NCBI GenBank assembly: GCA_965116445.1
Contig: OZ220688.1
Span: forward strand, 2,108,001-2,172,000
Direction: 5' to 3'
Length of the DNA: 64,000 nucleotides
From: Multivorans sp965116445
GTDB lineage: Bacteria; Acidobacteriota; Thermoanaerobaculia; Multivoradales; Multivoraceae
Shown here: piece after piece, positions 24,617 through 33,423 of the stretch
Layout: every line of letters begins with the position of its first letter
Numbering within the stretch: position 1 is the stretch's first letter
The notes under the pieces: model-generated
What the model saw: the letters and a program-made list of their open reading frames with translations, nothing else
Told to the model about the DNA's origin: nothing
Databases searched by the model: none
Position numbers and translations under genes: made by a program

Positions 24617-26317
24617 ATGACAGTTCAGGCCTGGACCTACGTCATCGTCACGGCGACTTTCGCGCTGTACGTAGGCATCGCCTGGTGGAGCCGCGTCAAG
24701 ACGACATCGGGCTTCTACGTCGCCGGTCGCGGCGTGCCGGCCCTGGCCAACGGCATGGCGACCGGCGCCGACTGGATGAGCGCGGCCTCCTTCATTTCGA
24801 TGGCGGGGCTCATCTCCTTCATGGGCTACACCGGCACCATCTACCTGATGGGCTGGACGGGCGGCTACGTCCTGCTGGCGCTCCTGCTCGCCCCGTACCT
24901 CCGCAAGTACGGCAAGTTCACGACCTCCGAGTTCGTCGGCGACCGCTACTACTCGGACGCCGCCCGGCTGGTGGCCGCCGGCTGCACGATCTTCGTCTCC
25001 TTCACCTACATCGCCGGCCAGATGCGCGGCGTCGGGGTCGTCTTCTCGCGGTTCCTGGAGGTCGAGGTCCACTGGGGCGTCGTGATCGGCGTCGTGATCG
25101 TCTTCTTCTACGCGGTGCTCGGCGGCATGAGGGGGATCACCTACACCCAGGTCGCCCAGTACTGCGTCCTTATCGTCGCCTTTCTCATACCGGCCGCGGC
25201 CATTTCCTGGAAGATCACCGGGAATCCGATTCCGCAACTCGGGTTCGGCGGCACGGTCCAGGAAGGCCAGCAGGCAGGCGTCTTCCTGCTCGAGGCGCTG
25301 GACGCGCTGCACCGGGAACTCAGGCTGCCGGAGTACACCGCCGCCTTCGTGCCGGGCAAGAAAAGCATGATCGACGTGACCGCGATCACGCTGGCGCTGA
25401 TGGTCGGCACCGCCGGCCTCCCCCACGTCCTGGTCCGCTTCTACACCGTGCGCAGCGCCCGCGCCGCCCGCTGGAGCGCGCTGTGGGCGCTCGTCTTCAT
25501 CGGCCTCCTCTACACCACGGCGCCGGCGGTCGCCGCGTTCGCCCGCGTCAACCTGATCTCGACGCTCCACAACACGAGCTACAGCGAGGTGCCGGAGTGG
25601 TTCAGGAGCTGGGAGACGACCGGCCTGATCGATTTCGAGGACCAGGACGGCGACGGCATCATCGACATGTCCGACGGGGCGAACGAGTTGACGGTCGACC
25701 AGGACATCATGGTCCTCGCGAACCCGGAGATCGCCGAACTGCCGGCCTGGGTCGTCGCCCTGGTGGCCGCCGGCGGACTCGCCGCGGCGCTCTCGACCGC
25801 CGCCGGTCTCCTGCTCGTCATCGCTTCGGCCATCTCGCACGACATCGGCAAGTCGATCCTGTGGAAGGACATGAGTTCGCGCAGGGAACTTCTGCTGGCG
25901 CGAGGCACCGCCTCCGTCGCGGTGATCATCGCCGCCTATTTCGGCATCTCGCCGCCCGGCTTCGTCGCCCAGGTCGTCGCCTTCGCCTTCGGCCTTGCCG
26001 CGTCCAGCTTCTTCCCAGTCCTGGTGCTCGGCATCTTCACCCGCAGCACGACGAAAGAAGGCGCGATCACCGGCATGAGCACTGGCATCCTGTTCACCGG
26101 CTCGTACATCGTCTACTTCCGTCTGATCCGCCCGGAAGCGACGGCGGAGGACTGGCTGTTCGGCATCAGCCCCGAGGGCATCGGCGCCGTCGGCATGCTG
26201 ATCAACTTCGCCCTGGCGCTGACCGTCAGCCGCTTCACGAAGCCGCCGCCCGAAGAAGTCCAGCAACTCGTCAGCGAGATCCGGCTGCCCCGCGAGCGCG
26301 CGGCGGAGTCGACGTAA
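24617..26317 (+). CDS. Sodium:solute symporter (VC_2705/ActP-like)
   Basis: The 566-residue protein has about 13 hydrophobic segments and the SSS family blocks GFYVAGRGVPALANGMATGADWMSAASF and GLPHVLVRFYTV. With the DUF4212 gene it matches VC_2705-type symporters, thought to import acetate or other short carboxylates with sodium. An extramembrane loop at residues 342-353 reads DQDGDGIIDMSD, a full EF-hand-like calcium loop pattern, inside an acidic insert of about 40 residues. Confidence 0.92.
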   Translation: MTVQAWTYVIVTATFALYVGIAWWSRVKTTSGFYVAGRGVPALANGMATGADWMSAASFISMAGLISFMGYTGTIYLMGWTGGYVLLALLLAPYLRKYGKFTTSEFVGDRYYSDAARLVAAGCTIFVSFTYIAGQMRGVGVVFSRFLEVEVHWGVVIGVVIVFFYAVLGGMRGITYTQVAQYCVLIVAFLIPAAAISWKITGNPIPQLGFGGTVQEGQQAGVFLLEALDALHRELRLPEYTAAFVPGKKSMIDVTAITLALMVGTAGLPHVLVRFYTVRSARAARWSALWALVFIGLLYTTAPAVAAFARVNLISTLHNTSYSEVPEWFRSWETTGLIDFEDQDGDGIIDMSDGANELTVDQDIMVLANPEIAELPAWVVALVAAGGLAAALSTAAGLLLVIASAISHDIGKSILWKDMSSRRELLLARGTASVAVIIAAYFGISPPGFVAQVVAFAFGLAASSFFPVLVLGIFTRSTTKEGAITGMSTGILFTGSYIVYFRLIRPEATAEDWLFGISPEGIGAVGMLINFALALTVSRFTKPPPEEVQQLVSEIRLPRERAAEST

Positions 26318-26741
26318 ACGCGCGACGCCGTCGGACGCACCCGCAGAGCGGCGGAGCATGCACCAGAGCGCGCAGAGCGGCGGAGGACGCACCCGCCCGT
26401 CTTGGGTCAGGAGGGGTCCGCTCCCAGGTGACGTGAGCGCTTGAGCGGAGATGGAAGGGGGTGGCGCTCACTCCGCTTCACTCGCTCCGGTCGGTCGTTG
26501 GTCAGTGGAAGGTCGTCGGCAGTCGCTCGTTCAGAGGCACCTGGGAGCGGACCCCTCCTGACCCGACTGGGCTGGAAGTCGGTGCCGAGAGAGCCGGCCG
26601 GCTGCTTCAGTCCGCGAGCGGCCGACGGTTCGCTTCGCGACCGGCCATGGTGGTCGCCAGGAATGAGACAAGGCTGTTCCCGGACGAGTCGTGAACGACC
26701 GAGATACACACACACTCGGCGGCTATCATCTGCAGTTCATC
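26318..26741. other. Gene-poor scar region
   Basis: No convincing gene lies here. It begins with short direct repeats (GCAGAGCGGCGGAG at about 26343 and 26372; GGACGCACCCG at about 26334 and 26386), then a 161-base segment bounded by 27-base inverted repeats, then sequence of no clear type up to the antitoxin. A 77-codon open frame (26461-26694) lacks a recognisable product. Confidence 0.6.
26404..26564. repeat. Inverted-repeat-bounded element, MITE-like
   Basis: A 27-base sequence at 26404-26430 is the exact reverse complement of 26538-26564, with 107 bases between. There is no transposase gene inside. Size and structure fit a small non-autonomous element or a large foldback structure. No flanking target duplication is obvious. 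Confidence 0.75.
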
Positions 26742-27008
26742 ATGCGCGTGGTCAAGTGGGGCAACAGTCTGGCCGTCCGTCTTCCCAAGGCGCTGGTCAA
26801 CGATCTTGATCTCAGGGTCGGCGACGAGGTGCAGGTGGTGGCCAAGGTGCCGGGCCAGTTGGTCCTCGGGAGAGACCTGCGCCGGCAGCGGGCCGTCGAA
26901 CGGATGCGACGGCGGGCGTGGCGATTGCCGGACGGCTACGTCTTCGACCGAGACGCGGCGAACGAGAGCCCGACAAGGGCGTGGCGCGGCGGTTCCTGGT
27001 CAAGGTGA
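26742..27008 (+). CDS. AbrB/MazE-type antitoxin, probably truncated
   Basis: From ATG 26742 the protein begins MRVVKWGNSLAVRLPKALV, the swapped-hairpin AbrB DNA-binding domain of VagC/VapB antitoxins. VFDRDAANE near residue 65-75 matches the usual C-terminus, where the frame would end and a PIN toxin gene begin. Here the frame runs on for about 13 odd residues (SPTRAWRGGSWSR) and no toxin follows; an integrase-like fragment and RecD2 take its place. It is best read as an orphan antitoxin whose 3' end was replaced. Confidence 0.7.
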   Translation: MRVVKWGNSLAVRLPKALVNDLDLRVGDEVQVVAKVPGQLVLGRDLRRQRAVERMRRRAWRLPDGYVFDRDAANESPTRAWRGGSWSR

Positions 27009-27060
27009 CGGGCTTCAGCCGGGCTCAGGTGGCGCACCCAGTGGGCAGAGGTCATGCCCC
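26972..27060 (+). pseudogene. Integrase/transposase N-terminal relic
   Basis: A second frame overlapping the antitoxin 3' end reads DKGVARRFLVKVTGF, then SRAQVAHPVGRG. This recalls the 'RRYLxKxTGxSRAQxTRLI' block near the N-terminus of some IS481/rve-type integrases. Only about 25 residues remain. The match is from memory of the family and is short. Confidence 0.3.
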
Positions 27061-27112
27061 GTTCCATCTTCCGCATGAAGATCGTCGAGGAGCTCTCCGT
27101 GAACAGCAGACG

Positions 27113-29341
27113 TCACACGAGGGACGCGAGGCGTTCGCAAAGCGTCGAGTAGCGGCGCAGGTCGGAGGATTCGTCGACGGCCTTCTTGAGGGCCCACTTC
27201 TGGCCGACGATCACGACGAGCTTCCGGCCGCGGGTAATCGCGGTGTAGAGCAGGTTGCGGCGCAGCATGACGTAGTGGTGGGTCGAGATCGGTACGACGA
27301 CGGCCGGGTACTCCGAGCCCTGGGACTTGTGGATCGTCACCGCGTAGGCGAGCATGACGCGGCCCAGATCGTGGAACGGGTACTGGATGGGCCGGCCGTC
27401 GAACGTGATCGTCATCTGCTGCTCGCCGGGGTCGATCGAGACGACGCGGCCGAGATCCCCGTTGAACACGTCCTTGTCGTAGTCGTTCTCGGTCTGCATC
27501 ACCTTGTCGCCCGGGCGGTACTTCCAGCCAAAACGCTCGACCTCGACCGCGCCGGCCTCGGGCGCCGGGTTCAGGACGTCCTGCAGGATCGCGTTCAGGG
27601 TGCGGGCGCCGAGCGGACCCCGGTTCATCGGCGAGAGCACCTGGACGTCGCGGACGGGATGCAGGCCGAAGCGGTCCGGTATCCGTCCCGCCACGACCCT
27701 GGCGATCTTCCGTTGGGCATCCTCGGGCTCTTCCGCCGGAACGAAGTAGAAGTCGCCGAGTCCGTCCTCGGGCGGGTCCAGGTCCGGCAGCAGGCCCCGG
27801 TTCACGCGGTGGGCGTTCCGTACGATTCGGCTGCCCTCGGCCTGCCGGAAGATCTCGACCAGTCGCGCCACGGGTACGGCCGCGGACTCGATCACGTCGC
27901 GCAGCACCTGGCCCGGGCCGACCGACGGCAACTGATCGACATCCCCGATCAGAAGGAGGGACCCTTCCGCCGGCAGCGCCGAAACCAGCGCGGCCATCAA
28001 CTCCACGTCGACCATGGAGGACTCGTCGACGACGAGAAGGCCGCACTCCAGCGGTCGCTGCCGGTTGCGACGAAAGCCGCCGCTCTGCGGGTCGATCTCG
28101 AGCAGCCGGTGAATCGTCCGCGCCGGCCTGGCCGTGCTCTCGGCCAGCCGCTTCGCCGCCCGGCCGGTGGGCGCCGCGAGCTCGCAGCGGACACCCCGAG
28201 CCAGCAGGATCTGGAGCACGGCCCGGACCAGGGTCGTCTTGCCGACGCCGGGACCGCCGGTGATCACCGAGACGCGCGAGGCCAGGCAGGTCGCCACCGC
28301 CGCGCGCTGGGACGGCGCCAGCGTGACCTGAAGCCGCTCTTCGACCGAGGCCACCGCCTTCGCTGCGTTCACCGAGGCCCAGGGCGGCGGCTCGGCCTGG
28401 ATCAACTCCCCCAACCGCCTGACGATCGCCCGCTCGGCGCCGAGGAGTTCCGGCAGGAACACGGCGTCGCTCTCGCCAAGCTGCCCGACGACGAGCCGCC
28501 TCGCGCGCAGTTCCTCCGCCAGCGCGCCCTCCAGGGTCTGCCGCGGAATGGGTCCCGCCTCGCCGCCACGGTCGACGGAGGGTCGGCGATTGGCCAACAG
28601 CTCGACCGTCTTCTCCAGCAACTCCGCCCGCGGCAAGCCGCAATGACCCGACTCGCGCGCCTTCTCGAGCGTGTAGACGAGGCCCGCCCTAGCCCGCGGC
28701 AGGCCGTGCGGATCCTTGCCCAGACTCGCGCCGATGCCATCCGCGATCCGGAAGCCGATGCCGCGGATTTCCCGCGCCAGCCGGTAAGGGTCTTCGGCCA
28801 GCAGGCTCGGCGCGTCCGCACCGTAGGTACGGTAGATCTGCGCCGCGCGGGCCGCTCCGAGGCCGTGGGTCTGCAGGAAGACCATGATCTCCCGCACCGC
28901 CTTCTGGTCCCGGAAGCCCTCGCGGAGGCTTCGCGCCCGCTTGGGGCCGATGCCGGGCACCTCGCCCAGGCGTTCCGGCTCGTTCTCGATGACCTCGAAC
29001 ACAGCCCTGCCAAACGCCTTGACCAGGCGCTTCGCCATCTTGGGCCCCACCCCCGGCACCTTGCCCGAACCGAGATAGCGCCGGATCCCGTCGAGCGAAT
29101 CCGGCGGCGACACGGCGAGCCGGTCGGCCTGGAACTGCTCTCCGTGCTTCGGATTCTGGCGCCAGGAACCCGCGGCCCGGATCGTGTCGCCCTCGGCGAC
29201 CAGCGGCAGTCTGCCCACAACGGCCACGATCCGGGAACCGTGGCGCACCCGGAGCACGGCGAATCCGTTCTCCGGGTTGTGAAAAACGACCCGCTCGACC
29301 ACGCCGGCAAGGGCCTTGTGCTGTTGCGGCGCTTGCGTCAA
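27113..29341 (-). CDS. recD2: RecD2-like ATP-dependent DNA helicase
   Basis: The 742-residue protein has an N-terminal OB-like region, helix-hairpin-helix repeats (KVPGVGPKMAKRLVKAFG and EVPGIGPKRARSL), then a superfamily 1 helicase. Walker A is ITGGPGVGKTTLVRA with K368; Walker B is LLVVDESSMVD; later motifs are LIGDVDQLPSVGPGQVL and AYAVTIHKSQGSEY. Length and layout match RecD2, a 5'-3' helicase found in bacteria with or without RecBC. It probably helps mismatch or double-strand break repair. The gene is convergent with the broken antitoxin. Confidence 0.95.
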   Translation of the reverse strand: MTQAPQQHKALAGVVERVVFHNPENGFAVLRVRHGSRIVAVVGRLPLVAEGDTIRAAGSWRQNPKHGEQFQADRLAVSPPDSLDGIRRYLGSGKVPGVGPKMAKRLVKAFGRAVFEVIENEPERLGEVPGIGPKRARSLREGFRDQKAVREIMVFLQTHGLGAARAAQIYRTYGADAPSLLAEDPYRLAREIRGIGFRIADGIGASLGKDPHGLPRARAGLVYTLEKARESGHCGLPRAELLEKTVELLANRRPSVDRGGEAGPIPRQTLEGALAEELRARRLVVGQLGESDAVFLPELLGAERAIVRRLGELIQAEPPPWASVNAAKAVASVEERLQVTLAPSQRAAVATCLASRVSVITGGPGVGKTTLVRAVLQILLARGVRCELAAPTGRAAKRLAESTARPARTIHRLLEIDPQSGGFRRNRQRPLECGLLVVDESSMVDVELMAALVSALPAEGSLLLIGDVDQLPSVGPGQVLRDVIESAAVPVARLVEIFRQAEGSRIVRNAHRVNRGLLPDLDPPEDGLGDFYFVPAEEPEDAQRKIARVVAGRIPDRFGLHPVRDVQVLSPMNRGPLGARTLNAILQDVLNPAPEAGAVEVERFGWKYRPGDKVMQTENDYDKDVFNGDLGRVVSIDPGEQQMTITFDGRPIQYPFHDLGRVMLAYAVTIHKSQGSEYPAVVVPISTHHYVMLRRNLLYTAITRGRKLVVIVGQKWALKKAVDESSDLRRYSTLCERLASLV

Positions 29342-29513
29342 TGCGCCAAGACCCCGGCCTCGTTCGCCAACTCGCTCACATGGTAGAGCTTACGTTCTGT
29401 ACAAGGCGACCCGGCCGGAAACCGATCCGACCGCTGACGCGGACGCCGGACGAACGGTGACAGAATGCGGCCGCGCCGTCAGGCGAGGACAAGGCCGAAG
29501 GGAGCACCCGCAC

Positions 29514-30170
29514 ATGACCGAAACCTGCCAGTTCGACCGTCTGGCGCTGAACGCCACCGACCCCGCGGCCGCGGCCGACTGGTACGCGAAGCACTTCGGC
29601 GGCGAAGTGCGGGCGCAAGCTGACGCGGAGGGCGCCGCCGCTCGATTCCGCGCCGGCGACGGCACGGCGGACCTCGACTGGCGCCGCGCCGATGCTCCCG
29701 CGCCGAGCATGGGCGCCGGGCTCGACCACTCGGGCTGGTCCGTTCCGAACCTTGACGAGACCCACGCGGCCATGCTCGATGGCGGCGCGACGGAGTTCTG
29801 GCAACCGCGCTACTTCGGACCGGCAAAGCTCTACATCTCCTTTGTGACCGATCCCTGGGGCGCGAAGATCGAACTCCTCGAGGACGCGAACCATCCCGGC
29901 TTCCACCACGTCCACATCCTGGGACCCGACTGGGAAGCCGACCGCGCCTGGCTGCTGGAACACGTTCCGGGACGAGTCGAGACATTCAAGGACGTTCTGC
30001 TCGCGATCAACTACGGCACGATGCGGGTGCTGTTCCGCGAGACGGACGACGCGCTCGAGGCGACCGCGGGCCGGGCGATCGACCATCTCGCATTCCGGTC
30101 GCCGGAAGCCGCCGAAGCCGCCCGGCACGTCAGCCCGACCGGTGTCGGTGTCCGGGTGCTGCCGGCCTGA
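29514..30170 (+). CDS. VOC-superfamily (glyoxalase-like) protein
   Basis: The 218-residue protein from ATG 29514 contains two beta-alpha-beta-beta-beta modules. Possible metal ligands are H in LDHSGWSV, E in AKIELLEDA, HHVHIL and IDHLAF. VOC proteins include glyoxalases, dioxygenases and antibiotic-binding proteins; no specific match is apparent. The divergent neighbour is recD2, and the GH20 gene follows 30 bases downstream and may be cotranscribed. Confidence 0.8.
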   Translation: MTETCQFDRLALNATDPAAAADWYAKHFGGEVRAQADAEGAAARFRAGDGTADLDWRRADAPAPSMGAGLDHSGWSVPNLDETHAAMLDGGATEFWQPRYFGPAKLYISFVTDPWGAKIELLEDANHPGFHHVHILGPDWEADRAWLLEHVPGRVETFKDVLLAINYGTMRVLFRETDDALEATAGRAIDHLAFRSPEAAEAARHVSPTGVGVRVLPA

Positions 30171-30200
30171 CCGCGCGGCGCGGCGACTTCCGTACCGCGC

Positions 30201-32231
30201 ATGAGCCTCTGGCCGCCACCTCGCCGGGTCGAACCCCTCGATGCGGCCTCACCCTTCGTTCTGCCGGCGAACGCGACGGTTTCGGTCGAGCTGCCGGCCT
30301 ACGGGGGAACCGCCCGGAGCTGGCCCTCGGACGAGACCCGCTTCGCGGTCGAGAGGCTGCGAGCGGCCCTTCGGGCGGCCGGCGCCGCGGAGGTGGCGCT
30401 CAATCCGACCGAAACCGCCGAGGTCGCCTGGAGCGTCGGGACGGCTGCAGCCCAGGGACCGGCGACCGGCCCGGCCCCCAGGGACCCCGGAACCGCGCCG
30501 GGACGTCCCGTCATCTGCCGCGTGCGGCTCGAGGCGACCGGCGGCAAGGCGGAAGAGGCCGTCCGGACGCCAACGGACGAGAGCTATCGCCTGCGCCTGG
30601 ACGACGAGGGCGTGTCCGTCGAGGCCGCAACGCCCGTCGGCGTCTTCCGCGCCGCCTCGACCCTGAAGCAGTGGTTCGCGGCGCGCGGCCTGTCGTCCGC
30701 GGTCGGCTTCGAGGCGCCGGCGGTCCACATCGAGGATCGGCCCGACTTCGGGATCCGCGGCGTCATGCTCGACGTGAGCCGAAACCGGGTACCCACGATG
30801 GCGTACCTGGAACGCTTGGTCGACCGTCTGGCCGACTGGAAGGTGAACCACCTCCAGCTCTACGTCGAACACACGTACGCGTACACGGACCACGAGGAGG
30901 TCTGGCGCGACGCTTCCCCGTTCACCGCCGAGGAGCTTCGGTCGCTCGACGCCTTCTGCCGGGAACGGTTCATCGAACTCGCCCCGAACCAGAACAGTTT
31001 CGGCCACTTCCACCGCTGGCTCGTCCACGATCGCTACCGACCACTGGCGGAAGTGCCCGAGGGCTTCCGGCATCCCTTCTCCATCGACCCCGAGCCGTTC
31101 AGCCTGTGCGCCACCGACCCGCGGGTCCTCGAGCTGCTCGCGGGTCTCTACGACGAACTGCTGCCCCGGTTCGGCAGCCGGCGCTTCAACGTCGGCCTGG
31201 ACGAGACGTTCGACCTGGGCCGCGGGCGCTCCGCCGAGGCGTGCAAGGAGCGGAGCAAGCCGGCCGTGTATCTCGACTTCCTGCGCCAGGTTCACGATCT
31301 CGTCACGGAGCGCCACCGGCAGATGCTGTTCTGGGGCGACATCATCCTCGAGCACCCCGAAGTGATCGACCGCGTCCCCGAAGACGCGGTCGCGCTGTGC
31401 TGGGGCTACGAGGCCGATCACCCGTTCGCCGACCAGTGTGCCCGGCTGGCGGCCTCGGGCCGCCAGTTCTGGGTGTGCCCGGGGACCAGCAGCTGGAACA
31501 GCTTCGGCGGCCGCCTGCAGAACGCGATCGGCAACCTCGCTCTTGCCGCCACGGCCGGTCGGGACGCTGGTGCTCAGGGTTACCTCATCACCGACTGGGG
31601 CGATCACGGACACCTGCAGCCCACCCCGATCGCCGAGCTGCCGCTGTCCATCGGCGCCGGCTTCGCCTGGTCCGTCGACGCGGCGCGGAAGGCCGCCAGC
31701 GCCACCGAACGGACCGAAGAAGCCTGGCTCGGGCACGCCCGCCACTTCGTCTACGACGGCGACGACACGATGGCGCGCACCGTGATCGACCTCGGAGCGA
31801 TCGACCTCGACTGCGGCGGCCCGGCGATGAACGGGACCACCCTGTTCTACCTGCTGCGGTTCATCGGCGACGACCTCACCCACCGGCGCTTCCAGCGGCT
31901 CAGCATCGCCAGGCTGCAGCGGACGTTCGCTCGGCTGGCCTCCATCCGCGAGCGTCTGGCCGCGGACGGCGACGACCCGAAGCACGCCTCGCTTGACTGG
32001 ACCTGCCGGCTCATCGCGTGGTCCTGCCGCCTCGGCATCGAGCGCCTCGGCGCCGGTCGGGGTGGCCAACTCGACGAACTCGCCCCGAGTGTCCGCGCCG
32101 ACCTGGCGGCGAACCTGCGGCGCATCGCCGACGACCTCCCCGACGTGTGGCTGCCGACGAGCCGGGAAGGCGGCCTGCGGCTATCGCAAGACCTCCTGCT
32201 CCGCGCCGCGACGCTTCTGGCGACACCTTGA
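30201..32231 (+). CDS. GH20-like beta-N-acetylhexosaminidase
   Basis: The 676-residue protein has an N-terminal GH20b-like alpha/beta domain and a (beta/alpha)8 domain starting near residue 185 (DFGIRGVMLDVSRNRVP). The catalytic D334-E335 pair is in FNVGLDETFDLG, as expected for GH20 enzymes that remove terminal GlcNAc or GalNAc. There is no signal peptide, so it may act in the cytoplasm on recycled or imported sugars, which fits the nearby sugar kinase. Its TGA stop is part of the fitAB operator. Confidence 0.88.
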   Translation: MSLWPPPRRVEPLDAASPFVLPANATVSVELPAYGGTARSWPSDETRFAVERLRAALRAAGAAEVALNPTETAEVAWSVGTAAAQGPATGPAPRDPGTAPGRPVICRVRLEATGGKAEEAVRTPTDESYRLRLDDEGVSVEAATPVGVFRAASTLKQWFAARGLSSAVGFEAPAVHIEDRPDFGIRGVMLDVSRNRVPTMAYLERLVDRLADWKVNHLQLYVEHTYAYTDHEEVWRDASPFTAEELRSLDAFCRERFIELAPNQNSFGHFHRWLVHDRYRPLAEVPEGFRHPFSIDPEPFSLCATDPRVLELLAGLYDELLPRFGSRRFNVGLDETFDLGRGRSAEACKERSKPAVYLDFLRQVHDLVTERHRQMLFWGDIILEHPEVIDRVPEDAVALCWGYEADHPFADQCARLAASGRQFWVCPGTSSWNSFGGRLQNAIGNLALAATAGRDAGAQGYLITDWGDHGHLQPTPIAELPLSIGAGFAWSVDAARKAASATERTEEAWLGHARHFVYDGDDTMARTVIDLGAIDLDCGGPAMNGTTLFYLLRFIGDDLTHRRFQRLSIARLQRTFARLASIRERLAADGDDPKHASLDWTCRLIAWSCRLGIERLGAGRGGQLDELAPSVRADLAANLRRIADDLPDVWLPTSREGGLRLSQDLLLRAATLLATP

Positions 32232-32256
32232 TTGCAATGCAATCAGATTGTACGCT
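32228..32256 (+). promoter_or_regulatory. fitAB promoter with overlapping 17-bp palindromic operator
   Basis: TTGATT (32228-32233) and TACGCT (32251-32256) are spaced by 17 bases. The palindrome TGATTGCA-A-TGCAATCA (32229-32245) has perfect eight-base arms and covers the -35 box. Its first three bases are the stop codon of the GH20 gene. A GGAGG ribosome-binding site (32273-32277) precedes the antitoxin ATG. FitA/VapB antitoxins bind such inverted repeats for autoregulation. Confidence 0.72.
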
Positions 32257-32286
32257 CGCAACGCATCTGATCGGAGGAACGAAGCG

Positions 32287-32529
32287 ATGGGAAGCATCAC
32301 CGTCAGGAACCTCGACGAGGGCGTCAAGAAACGCCTCCGCGTGCGCGCGGCGGGCAACGGCCGGTCGATGGAGGAAGAGGTCAGGCTGATTCTGCGCGAA
32401 GCGGTAGAGCCGGAAACCGGCGAAGAGAACCTCGCCGCCGCCATTCGCGCACGCTTCGCACCCTTGGGCGGCGTGGAGCTTGAGCTCCCCCCGCGCGGAC
32501 CGATGCGTAAACCGCCCAAATTCGACTGA
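32287..32529 (+). CDS. fitA: FitA-like RHH antitoxin
   Basis: The 80-residue protein begins MGSITVRNLDEGVKKRLRVRAA and continues GRSMEEEVRLILREAV, the classic FitA ribbon-helix-helix block. The C-terminal PPRGPMRKPPKFD-like tail resembles the toxin-binding tail of FitA proteins. It should repress its own promoter at 32228-32256 and block the PIN toxin encoded 7 bases downstream. Confidence 0.92.
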   Translation: MGSITVRNLDEGVKKRLRVRAAGNGRSMEEEVRLILREAVEPETGEENLAAAIRARFAPLGGVELELPPRGPMRKPPKFD

Positions 32530-32536
32530 ACGGACC

Positions 32537-32971
32537 ATGTTCGTTCTCGACACGAACGTCGTCTCCGAACTCATGCGTCCGAGACCGGAACCTGCCGTGG
32601 AAAGGTGGGTGAGTCAGCATCCGCTGTCGGGTCTCTACTTCACCGCGATCGGCGAAGCGGAGCTCCGCTACGGCGTCGCCACGATGCCGAGGGGAGCGCG
32701 CCGGGAAGCCCTGGCCGCCGAGATCGAAGGCGTCGTCCGCGATGACCTGCGGGACCGCGTGCTGCCATTCGACAGTCAGGCCGCGCGCAACTACGCCAAG
32801 ATCGCGGCCAAACGGCGTGCGGAGGGTCGGCCGGCATCTCACGCGGACTGCCAGATCGCGGCAATCGCCAGTTCCCGGAACGCAGCGATCGTCACCAGAA
32901 ACACCCGGGACTTTGAAGGAACGGGGATCGAGATTGTGGATCCCTGGACATTCGAGGAAGAGACTCAATGA
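32537..32971 (+). CDS. fitB: FitB-like PIN-domain toxin
   Basis: The 144-residue protein begins MFVLDTNVVSELMRPRPEPAV, the signature opening of FitB toxins, with D5 as the first catalytic acid. E in GEAELRYGV and D in SHADCQIAAIA complete the site, and VTRNTRDFEGTGIEIVDPW is the standard C-terminus. It is a probable Mg-dependent RNase. Its stop overlaps the next gene by 4 bases (ATGA), so a third gene is translationally coupled to the toxin. Confidence 0.93.
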   Translation: MFVLDTNVVSELMRPRPEPAVERWVSQHPLSGLYFTAIGEAELRYGVATMPRGARREALAAEIEGVVRDDLRDRVLPFDSQAARNYAKIAAKRRAEGRPASHADCQIAAIASSRNAAIVTRNTRDFEGTGIEIVDPWTFEEETQ

Positions 32972-33417
32972 CCAAGATCACCATCGTCACCGTCGAAGAA
33001 CAGCACCTCCTCGCAGCACGCACCAGCGTCACCTTCGCGGACGTGCCCGGGAAGCTCCTGCCCCTGATGGACCGGGTCGGCGCCTCCGTGCAGGAACACG
33101 AGATCGACGGCGCCGGCCGGCACGTCTGGTACTACCGCGACGTCAGCGGCGGTCAGATGGAAGTCGATGTTGGGGTACAGGTGCCTGCGGCGACCGAGGC
33201 CGCGGATGGCCTCGTGCTCTCGGCGACGCCGGCCGGCCGGTGCGCCCACGCGGCGCTCGTCGGCGACTACAGCGGGATCCCGGCAGTCCACGAGGCGATC
33301 CACCGGTGGTGCGCCGAGCAGGAACTGCTTCTCGCGGGTCCATGCTGGGAGGTCTACGGCGACTGGCACGACGACCCGGCGAAGCGCCGAACCGACATGT
33401 ACCACCTGCTGGCGTAA
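32968..33417 (+). CDS. GyrI-like small-molecule-binding protein
   Basis: The 149-residue protein resembles the stand-alone GyrI/AraC effector-binding fold: a duplicated beta-alpha-beta-beta unit with HAALVGDYSGIPAVHEAIHRWC and a C-terminal WEVYGDWHDDPAKRRTDMYHLL. Such proteins bind small hydrophobic molecules or inhibit gyrase. There is no DNA-binding domain. The start overlaps the fitB stop by 4 bases and the sugar kinase begins 6 bases after its stop, so all sit in one transcript. Confidence 0.78.
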   Translation: MTKITIVTVEEQHLLAARTSVTFADVPGKLLPLMDRVGASVQEHEIDGAGRHVWYYRDVSGGQMEVDVGVQVPAATEAADGLVLSATPAGRCAHAALVGDYSGIPAVHEAIHRWCAEQELLLAGPCWEVYGDWHDDPAKRRTDMYHLLA

Positions 33418-33423
33418 GCCGCG

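Noticed and set aside
24295..26436. A 713-codon plus-strand frame overlapping the symporter
   Set aside because: It is the +1 shadow of the DUF4212 and symporter genes; its composition is almost wholly Arg/Gly/Pro/His.
26461..26694. A 77-codon open frame in the gene-poor region
   Set aside because: It crosses the right arm of the inverted repeat, has no ribosome-binding site or recognisable domain, and fits chance length in GC-rich sequence.
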